A DNA stretch of 64,000 nucleotides from Blattamonas nauphoetae (taxonomy: Eukaryota; Preaxostyla; Oxymonadida), in assembly GCA_033064195.1 (NCBI GenBank), contig JARBJD010000037.1:186001-250000 (forward strand). The letters are read 5' to 3'. The translations under genes and the position numbers were made by a program. Shown piece by piece: positions 56,440 through 64,000 of the stretch (position 1 is its first letter; the number at the start of each line of letters is the position of its first letter). Under the pieces are notes generated by a model. That model ran no database searches, was not told where the DNA came from, and saw nothing but the letters and a program-made list of their open reading frames with translations.

Positions 56440-59400
56440 ATGGAGGGTGGTTGGATTTCGTTTGAGAGCCTGTCGACGTTGTTTGAGAATAGAGAGCTTT
56501 TGCAATTACAGGAACTTGGTGGAATTGAAGGGGTCATGTCTGGACTCCAAACATCACAATCAGGTCTGGATCCTGAGAACCTCCAGGACAAAACTCGAAC
56601 CGAACTGTTTGAATGAGCTTTATATGTCATGCCTCATACTTATTCTTTGTCATTTATCCTCTATACCCCCTCTACCAGGTATGGGAAAAACGAGTTTGCG
56701 ACACCGAAGACTAAGGGATTCTTCCGCCTCTGGCTTGAAGCATTCAACGACACTACTCTCATTATCCTCATGATACTCGCAGTTGTCTCGCTTGTCATCG
56801 CTCTAGCTGTTGAACGGGGCAAAAACTTATCATGGCTCGATGGCACAGCAATCTTGATAACTGTTCTCGTTGTGACATGTTTGTGTTTTCCTTGCTTGAA
56901 TGATCTTTCATCTTTCCATTTGACAAATCTCAATCGTAGTGGTTTCCGCTTTCAACACATATTCTCAAGAACGTCAATTTCAAAAACTTAATGAACGTCA
57001 GAAGGATCGTCAATTGGTTGTTATTCGAGGAGATACACCAACACCCATTTCTATTTTCGAACTTTTGGTATCTCCATTCCTCTATCTCTAACTTTTCATC
57101 CACAACATTTCAGGTGGGTGATATCTTCTCAATCACAACAGGTGATATTCTTCCTGCAGATGGACTCTGCATTGAATCGAACGATATCAGCTGTGATGAA
57201 GCAGCAATGACTGGAGAGTCAGACTTAATCAAAAAGAGCCCTGAGACTCGACCTTTCTGTCTTTGCGGATGTAAGGTTCAAACAGGGTTTGGAAAGATGC
57301 TCGTGACCAATGTTGGAATGAACACTCAATTTGGTATTCTAAAGCAGGCAGTACTCACTGCGGCACAAGAACGAAGCCTCACTCCCCTTCAAGAAAAATT
57401 AGGCAAGCTTTCAGGAAGTCTGCATTCTTTATTGGATGAAATCCGCATTGTTTCTCTCTTAGATATTGGAAAACTTGGCTTTATTGCGGCAGGACTCACA
57501 CTTGTTTTGTTGATCATCTTTTGGCTCATTCCGGGGATTCAGCATCCTGCATCCTTCAAGACCGGAGATTATTGGCTTCTTCTTGTTGATTACTTCATCA
57601 TTGCTGTCTCGATTGTTGTGATGGCTGTCCCTGAAGGTCTCCCTCTCGCTGTGACCATTGCACTTGCGTATTCGATGAAAAAGATGCTTAAGGACAATAA
57701 TTTAGTCCGCGTTTTATCATCTTGCGAGACAATGGGAGGAGCAACCACTATCTGCTCTGACAAAACAGGAACTCTCACGCAAAACAAGATGAAGGTTGAT
57801 TCCGGCTTCTTCAACGGTGCGATGATCGACGGACTCAACCAAAAGGACAGCGCTGAGTCAGTCCAATTTTCCGAATCATTCGCGTCCCTCCTTCTTGAGA
57901 GCATTTCTCTTAATTCTTCAGCCAGTCTCCGACACAATCCGGAAACTAACCAGCCTGACTATCTTGGCAATGTGACAGAATGTGCCCTCCTCCTCTTCAC
58001 GGAGGATTTCATCCCCAGCGACAATTATGTCTCTGTTCGACAACAACTCCACCCATCAGTCGTTCAAACGTACCCATTCTCTTCGGACAAGAAACGAATG
58101 ACAGTCGTCAGAGAGCTCTCACCAAAGGAGCAAACTGGATCGAACAAATTCAGAGTCCACACGAAAGGGGCGTCAGAGATTGTGACTGGTCTATGCACGA
58201 CCATGTTCGTGAAGGGGGAGAAGAAACCAATCACAAGCGAAGACAGAGAGATGCTGAACAGCACTATTTATGAAATGGCATCCAAAGGGCTCCGGACCAT
58301 CGCCATCGCCTACTCCGACGTCCCCGCTCCGAAAACCGTCCAACTTTCGCCTCGTCAAGAGTCGTCTTGCCTGACGCCGAATCCAGGGCCTTTCATTTCG
58401 GAGTACGAAAGTACGCCAAACGACGCTCATAGCCTCAAAGTCGAAGATGCCTCCATTTCTGTTGTGAACACTGAACCCAGCTACCACAACGCAAGTGTCC
58501 ACAACCCGTTCCCTGACGACGAACCACCAGAAGAGAACTTGACACTACTCGCAATCACAGGCATCAAGGATCCTCTCCGTGTTGAAGTGCCACTCGCCAT
58601 CGATGACTGTCACGATGCTCACATTGTTGTGCGGATGGTGACGGGAGATAACATCGTCACCGCCATGCACATTGCACAGGAGTGCGGTATTTATGATCCA
58701 AAGTTTGGGATTGCCATGGAAGGCCCACTCTTCAGACAGTTGACTGAAGAAGACAGAGCAAAGATTCTCCCAAAACTACAAGTTCTCGCGCGATCATCAC
58801 CGATCGACAAACAGATTCTGGTTGATGGACTTCAAAAGCTGGGTCACGTTGTTGCAGTGACAGGTGATGGGACAAACGATGCCCCGGCACTCTCAAAAGC
58901 TGATGTCGGCTTTGCGATGGGCATCACCGGAACGGAAGTCGCGAAGGATGCCGCTGCCATCATCATCACTGACGACAACTTCGCGTCGATCGTCAAAGCT
59001 GTCATTTGGGGACGGAATGTGTACGACTCCATCCGAAAGTTCATCCAGTTTCAGCTGACCATTAACGTAGCTGCCCTCGTCATTGCGGTGATTGGTGCCA
59101 TTTTTGCCATCACTCCGCTCACTGCTGTGCAGATGCTGTGGGTCAATGTCATCATGGACACTCTCGCAGCTCTTGCACTTGCAACAGAACAGCCCACTCG
59201 TGAACTCCTCAAACGCAAGCCGTCAGGCAAGAACGACAGCATCATCTCAGGTTCGATGTGGAGAAACATCATCATCGGAGCGGTGTACGAAGTGATCGTC
59301 ATCGTATTAGTCCTCTTTCTTTGGGGAGAGAAAGTCCCCATGTCCCGTTCACCATCAGACCCGGATTTCGACAGGATTCGCGATTGTCCTCTGCTCACTA

Positions 59401-60339
59401 ACAACGTCCGGGATGTCATCAGCTGCTCGGAGCTGATGTTCAAGGATGGTATCTGCCGCAAGTTCTTAATGGAACCAACGGTCCCTATCTTTTCGAACAA
59501 ACACTTGACGTTTGTGTTCAATATATTTATCTGGATGCAAGGTTTGTGATCTGACAACATGTCTTCATCCGAATCCTTCTCTCTCATTCTCCTTTTGACC
59601 TTCTTTCAGTGTTCAATTGGATAGCCTCTCGCAAGTGCTATAACGAGAACAACTTCTTCAAGGATATTTTCAAAAACTATATGTTCTCGCTGATTTGGAT
59701 CATTGTGGTCGTCCTCCAAGTCATCATTATGCTCGTTCCTGGGCTTCGCGACGCTTTCTCAGTCATCCCCATCTCTGGGTGGATGTGGCTTTATTCTATT
59801 GCTTTTGGGGTTGCTATTTTACCGGTTCAATTTATCTTCCGTTTGATCAAGGTCTGTCTCCTCGCCATTCTATCCGATTCCGACCTATTTGATTATTCCT
59901 TCTCCGTTTTGAAATAATATTTTCTCTCTGTCTCTCTGCCATGATCTATCGATTTCAGACACCCACTCCATTTCACGGAGATGTGATGATCCCCGATGAC
60001 CCCGATGTCCCGGCTGGCGTGTATCTGCATGGAAAGCCTCTTCCTGAAGGGGCAAAACTGAACTTGGAACATGGAGCTGAAAATGAACTGCAGACGAACA
60101 AAGAGCTTTCACAGCAAAAATCTTTAGCTGATTTCTCAGTTGCGCAAGAACCTAACACAACTGTCGAAATGGTTGAGATGATTGAACCAGCTGCAGGCGA
60201 AGACAATACGAATCCATGGAAAGTGGTTCGCTTGCAGGTGGTTGGAGTGTCCCAGATGAAAAGATTCCGTCGGCCTCTGATTCCTCGAAGGCAACAAGTT
60301 GTGGAGGAGAGATTCTTATCGAAGACCGCGAAACCTTAA
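56440..60339 (+). CDS. plasma-membrane-type Ca2+-ATPase (P2B)
   Basis: Exons 56440-56606, 56679-56878, 56940-57067, 57114-59541, 59610-59851 and 59959-60339 give about 1,181 residues. The N-terminus LQELGGIEGVMSGLQTS and the splice joint TELYGKNEF are typical of PMCA. Then come ITTGDILPADG, DEAAMTGESD, helix 4 VVMAVPEGLPLAVTIALA, the phosphorylation site CSDKTGTLTQNKM (Asp381), MVTGDN, GDGTNDAPALSKADVGFAMG, and helix 6 QMLWVNVIMDTLAALALATE with its Asn/Asp Ca2+ ligands. It pumps Ca2+ out of the cytosol. The tail has a basic patch (MKRFRRPLIPRR) that could be a calmodulin-type site. The very 3' end is uncertain: another frame beyond 60216 also looks coding. Confidence 0.9.
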
Positions 60340-60749
60340 TTGCCGCGCTGCTCTTTTCGTTTCAATATGGCAGATTTTTGTTTTTGTGTCCACCACATAT
60401 TTATCATTTCGTTGAAGACACAGATTTAATTGTTGCACGTTCAACCTCCAATTGAGGTTCAACGTCCATTTTCAAGACGAAGACACGACTGGCCAAGACA
60501 GAATCTTGGAAGAAGCATCACAATTTGAAGAGGCCTGTGGAACACAGCGATCAAAGCGGGCAAATCGAAATAATCTGCCATATACTCTTCTATTTTCTCT
60601 TTTTCTCAGAACAAGACACCTCAGAAATGGACATCCGAAGTGAACACCAAACGTCGAAGAATAAACACTGGCAAACAATAAACAGGATTGGGACTTCAGT
60701 AAAACTTGTACAACCAGACAATCGAAGATCACAGCAAAAGAAGAAGAAA
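60340..60749. other. 3' spacer between Ca2+-ATPase and Pumilio, possibly extra tail exons
   Basis: These two genes converge here. The plus strand has a charged open stretch (about 60461-60590) and a pyrimidine-rich run ending in tctcag at 60604-60609, which could be a further exon pair of the Ca2+-ATPase tail. I could not connect it in frame, so it is left unassigned. No RNA gene or repeat is seen. Confidence 0.35.
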
Positions 60750-63700
60750 TCACCACTTCCCAGTGTACTTTGAGGTCGGCTGCTGGTATGCCGTTCCAAC
60801 ATAAGAAAACTGGCTCTGAGATTGTTGCGGTGATTGATGAAATGTTTGAAGCTTTGTTCGTTGAGAAGGAGGATAGGAAGGGCTACTGAAAAGAGGAGTT
60901 TGGTCTTGAGTCGGAGGAGCAGGAGACCGGTAGTGTGGATGAGAGGGGTCGGCAAGTTGTGGAGTGAATGTTACAAATTGACGCTGCGTGGTCGGTGTGG
61001 AATTCTGGGAGTGATGAACAGGGAGTTGGGAGTGTTGAGTCTGTTCTTGACCTTGAACGTGTGTCACAACTTCTCCTGGTCGATAGTTGATGGTTTTGTG
61101 ATTGCCATAAGGCTGATTGGTCTTTTGCGGTGACTGTTTTTGCGACTTCATTCTCAGAGCAGACTGGCGTTGTGTCCGACCATTCCCAAACCCTCCAAAC
61201 ACAGTCTCGCCTCTCTTCATTCGTTCAACAGTTTGGCAGACATGGCGACCATGCTGGCTTCGCATGAGATCATCCCAAACCCTCTCGATCACAGACATGA
61301 CAAACGAGAGGAGTTCGCCTTGGGCACGTTCCAGTACTCGCTGCATGACATAATTTCCAAACTGGTCTGTCAAAATAATGAGAACTTTGCTGTTGTCGAC
61401 TTGAGGAAGGAGAGAGTGGAGATGCGAAGTGTCGATCGGCCTGATCTCCTCGTTCGATTGTGGGTTGGTGTTGCGAGAAGCTTCCAAACGCAACACACGT
61501 GCCTGCTCCTTCAGACCAACAAGGTGGAGGACAACATCAGTTAATCGGCTAGGGTGAGTTTTGATGACCACTTTCTCAGCAACATTGCTTCCGAACTTAG
61601 ATGTGCAGAGGAGAGCAATGTTGGGGGTGAGATACATGCAGGCGTTCTGGACGATAATGTTGTCGTCACACTCAAGCATCCGCTGGACGATATAGTTTCC
61701 ATATGCATCCATTGCGAGTCTTTCAGATGAGACAGCGAGTGGAATGAAGAGACGGTGTTTCTGAGCCTCCGTGCTGTCTTCAACAAGTGTCTGGATCACA
61801 CGGCAGGAGTAGACATGACAGCAGAGATCAGCGAGAGTTGATTCAGATTGTGGCGTATTCTCCAGGTCAAGTAAAGTATCGACGATCCAATTTCTGTGTT
61901 CAGGAGGTGTTTGTTTGATGATCATTTGGATGCAGTGGTTTCCGTTAATGTCTTTCATGATCTGGGTGAGCTTCGGTTGGATAGATGGGATGTACTGAAG
62001 GGTGACGGTATACGGAGCAATGGTGACCAGGTTCTGAAGAGCTCTGCAACTGTTCCGCCCACAGCAGAGATTTGCAAAGGAAAGATGGACAGCATCGAAG
62101 ATAACTGCTGTGAGTTGAAGAGAAGGAGATGTGGAAGCAAGACGTTGTTCTCTGCGGTCGTGTTCTTCTCGTGTTAGGAACGAGTGGATGACACCTGAAG
62201 CCGTCCTTTCGGAGATCAAGTTGATGACGAAGGGCTTGATAGAAACAAGGAAAGAAAGTACAAGGTCACCACGAGCATGCTGGATAGCGTGTTGCACCGA
62301 CGGGAGTTGTACCGGAGACGAGCATATTGAGAATACGGTGCTTTCAGAGTCGGTGGAAGGGAGACTCGTCAGATCGGAGAGAAGAATGTTGGATTTATCG
62401 ATGATGGCTGGCTGAGTCATTCGGTTCAGCTCAGAGGGAGAGACAGAAAGGGCTTGGATTGTCTGATTGATGCGGAAGAGAATTGATTGTCCAGGGGTGT
62501 CTGCAGCGGCGAGGGAAAGAGCACGCTGAGGTGTGAAGGTAGGAGGGAGTTGCGAAGTCTTGGTTGGGGCAGGAGTTGGTAATGTGCGGGTTGTTGTATA
62601 GTCTGAAAGAAGAGGTGTGGTTGAAATGAGCCCGGACCGTTGATCCTGGCTTGAATCACGAGTGAGTGGCGACATGGGAAAGTGAGCAGTGTAACGCGGT
62701 TGGAACATGGGCTGGTTTTGAGACAGCGATGAAGGAAGATGGTGTTGTTCGCTTGCGACAGTGGAAGAACTGAAGGGAGTGAAATGAGAGTTCCGAGAAA
62801 CAGAGATATCACTGGTCTGCTGCTGGACTTGCCCATGGACTTCACTGTGCTGTAAAAACTGAGTTTGATAATGTTCATTGTTTGGGAGGGTGTTGAACGG
62901 TATTGCCGATAAATTCCAGCTGCCCCCTTGATTATCTGCTTCTTGTGGGTTGGTAAGACGAGTGAAACTTGCTAGTTCCATGGGTGGCGAGGATGGTAAT
63001 GGCAGATACGACACTTGACGAATTTTTGCTATGGGAGAATTGAAACTTGCCACATGTGAGTTGGAGGGGTTGAGTGGAGGGGTTTTACGTTGATTCAATG
63101 TCGCAAGAGGTGATGCTTGGATACCATCCTTCGCTAATCGATTTGACGTATCAGAATTCGAATGATGCAGTAAAGTGTTGTCTGTATCAACAGTTTTTCC
63201 TGATTTTCGTCCGCTCGAATATGTTTCACTCTGTTTTGAGCCGGTGCCCCCGCTGGTGTTGCTTTTCGGGCTTGGAGTCGTAGCATGACTGAAGGTCTCT
63301 AAGGTTGGGGCAATGGGTTCCGACCCCAACGAAACCTTAGGAACAAGAAGGCTAAGTTCGACACCCATTGGTGACACTGTTGGAGATGTCGTAAAAAAAT
63401 CAAAGCCCATTGAACGTGGAGAATCGATTCCTGAGAAAGGTTCGCCTGTAGAATTGAATGAGACTGTGCTTTGAGCAGAGGAATGAAATTGAGGTGCAAA
63501 AAGATCGCCGGAATGTGGTGGGAACGCTGAAAAACTCGGATCAAAGTCAAATTGCGTTGAAAGCGGTGGATCTTTGCTGCTGATGGGAGACATTCGATAA
63601 AATTCTGAGGCAGGTGGATAATCAATTGCAGAGCGAGGCGACAGTGATGATGTTGCACTAAGCTGCATTTGACCGTCTGGTGATGTTGTCGGATCGGGTG

Positions 63701-63923
63701 CGAACAGGTCATGATCAAATGAAATTCCTGTGCGCGGACTCTTCCCTCCGAAAAATGATTCACGTTCTGTGAGAGCAGGATATTGTGAGGAAATAGTGAA
63801 CGAAGAGAGTGCTTCACTCATAGTGGAGTGGTTGTCGTTTGGATCAGACATCACTTGAAACCCAAACAATCCCAGGGGTGATGTTTCGGTAAATCCACCT
63901 CCTCCTGGATGAAGGAAGACCAT
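60750..63923 (-). CDS. PUM: Pumilio/PUF-family RNA-binding protein
   Basis: One exon encodes 1,057 residues. The first ~520 are low-complexity and rich in Ser, Pro, Thr and Gln, as in Pumilio proteins. The C-terminal half carries PUF repeats (about residues 570-930). RNA-reading triples appear in GRNSCRALQ, NGNHCIQM, VYSCRVIQT, YGNYIVQR, FGSNVAEK, FGNYVMQR and HGRHVCQT. Most repeats have the Asn/Ser/His-x(3)-Gln/Glu code that reads one base each and would favour UGUA-like sites. PUF proteins bind 3' UTRs in the cytoplasm to repress translation or speed decay. The repeat between the FGS and FGN helices has an insertion. The ATG at 63923 is taken; a second Met 24 codons on is an alternative start. 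The last ~120 residues are Gln/Pro-rich. Confidence 0.92.
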   Translation of the reverse strand: MVFLHPGGGGFTETSPLGLFGFQVMSDPNDNHSTMSEALSSFTISSQYPALTERESFFGGKSPRTGISFDHDLFAPDPTTSPDGQMQLSATSSLSPRSAIDYPPASEFYRMSPISSKDPPLSTQFDFDPSFSAFPPHSGDLFAPQFHSSAQSTVSFNSTGEPFSGIDSPRSMGFDFFTTSPTVSPMGVELSLLVPKVSLGSEPIAPTLETFSHATTPSPKSNTSGGTGSKQSETYSSGRKSGKTVDTDNTLLHHSNSDTSNRLAKDGIQASPLATLNQRKTPPLNPSNSHVASFNSPIAKIRQVSYLPLPSSPPMELASFTRLTNPQEADNQGGSWNLSAIPFNTLPNNEHYQTQFLQHSEVHGQVQQQTSDISVSRNSHFTPFSSSTVASEQHHLPSSLSQNQPMFQPRYTAHFPMSPLTRDSSQDQRSGLISTTPLLSDYTTTRTLPTPAPTKTSQLPPTFTPQRALSLAAADTPGQSILFRINQTIQALSVSPSELNRMTQPAIIDKSNILLSDLTSLPSTDSESTVFSICSSPVQLPSVQHAIQHARGDLVLSFLVSIKPFVINLISERTASGVIHSFLTREEHDRREQRLASTSPSLQLTAVIFDAVHLSFANLCCGRNSCRALQNLVTIAPYTVTLQYIPSIQPKLTQIMKDINGNHCIQMIIKQTPPEHRNWIVDTLLDLENTPQSESTLADLCCHVYSCRVIQTLVEDSTEAQKHRLFIPLAVSSERLAMDAYGNYIVQRMLECDDNIIVQNACMYLTPNIALLCTSKFGSNVAEKVVIKTHPSRLTDVVLHLVGLKEQARVLRLEASRNTNPQSNEEIRPIDTSHLHSLLPQVDNSKVLIILTDQFGNYVMQRVLERAQGELLSFVMSVIERVWDDLMRSQHGRHVCQTVERMKRGETVFGGFGNGRTQRQSALRMKSQKQSPQKTNQPYGNHKTINYRPGEVVTHVQGQEQTQHSQLPVHHSQNSTPTTQRQFVTFTPQLADPSHPHYRSPAPPTQDQTPLFSSPSYPPSQRTKLQTFHQSPQQSQSQFSYVGTAYQQPTSKYTGKW

Positions 63924-64000
63924 GAAGAAATAGAAATGAGCACACTCTTTATTTCAGACATGAGTGGAAAGACGGGGCTAGAAACATCGGAATCTTTTTG

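Noticed and set aside
1-64000. Mobile elements, retroelements, viral remnants or CRISPR arrays
   Set aside because: No reverse transcriptase, transposase, integrase or capsid-like protein, terminal repeats or regular spacer-repeat pattern was seen on either strand.

Overview
The window is nuclear DNA of a gene-dense unicellular eukaryote. The genes are eukaryotic: a CSB/ERCC6 helicase, tubulin cofactor D, a cullin, V-ATPase subunit D, a plasma-membrane-type Ca2+-ATPase, Pumilio, TFIIIC, ICMT and an importin-alpha-like protein. Many are cut by very small introns of about 29-110 nt, which I located by restoring reading frame and family motifs by hand. A large type I beta-helix surface protein of the kind expanded in oxymonads and trichomonads, together with bacterial-type peptidoglycan hydrolases, suggests an anaerobic bacterivorous metamonad, perhaps a preaxostylan such as an oxymonad. 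That placement is inference. I saw no mobile element, CRISPR array or rRNA.

Layout. Positions 1-1.8 kb hold the 3' end of an unknown gene, then two divergent secreted peptidoglycan hydrolases of bacterial type (an NlpC/P60-like BPSL0067-family amidase and a GH73 glucosaminidase). Positions 2.0-5.7 kb hold an intron-bearing tRNA gene, a hairpin-rich spacer, a small TFIIIC subunit and, head to head with it, a coiled-coil protein in 11 exons. Positions 6.0-10.1 kb hold CSB, and 10.5-15.8 kb the beta-helix surface protein on the minus strand. Positions 15.9-18.0 kb hold an LCAT/phospholipase-type lipase, divergent from an SFI1-like centrin-binding giant (18.2-25.5 kb). Positions 25.6-26.3 kb hold ICMT, divergent from a protein of about 3,500 residues (26.4-37.0 kb) that may be CCDC162/DUF4549-like. 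Then come V-ATPase D (37.2-38.3 kb), a Pho80-like cyclin (minus), cofactor-independent phosphoglycerate mutase (39.6-41.3 kb), TBCD (minus, 41.5-46.7 kb), a cullin (46.7-50.3 kb), a MATE transporter (minus, 50.5-54.0 kb), an importin-alpha-like armadillo protein (minus, 54.1-56.3 kb), the Ca2+-ATPase (56.4-60.3 kb) and Pumilio (minus, 60.7-63.9 kb).

Themes. Genes are packed tightly, with several head-to-head pairs whose start codons are 14-163 bp apart. Introns are tiny and their donors mostly read GTNT (T at +4) instead of GTRAGT. Several introns are a multiple of three and free of stops, so plain ORF calling turns them into false peptide, including a false membrane segment in phosphoglycerate mutase. 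Functionally the window mixes cytoskeleton and flagellum genes (TBCD, SFI1-like, coiled-coil proteins), ion and metabolite transport (PMCA, MATE, V-ATPase), gene regulation (CSB, TFIIIC, Pumilio, cullin, importin, cyclin) and a likely horizontally acquired module for breaking bacterial cell walls.
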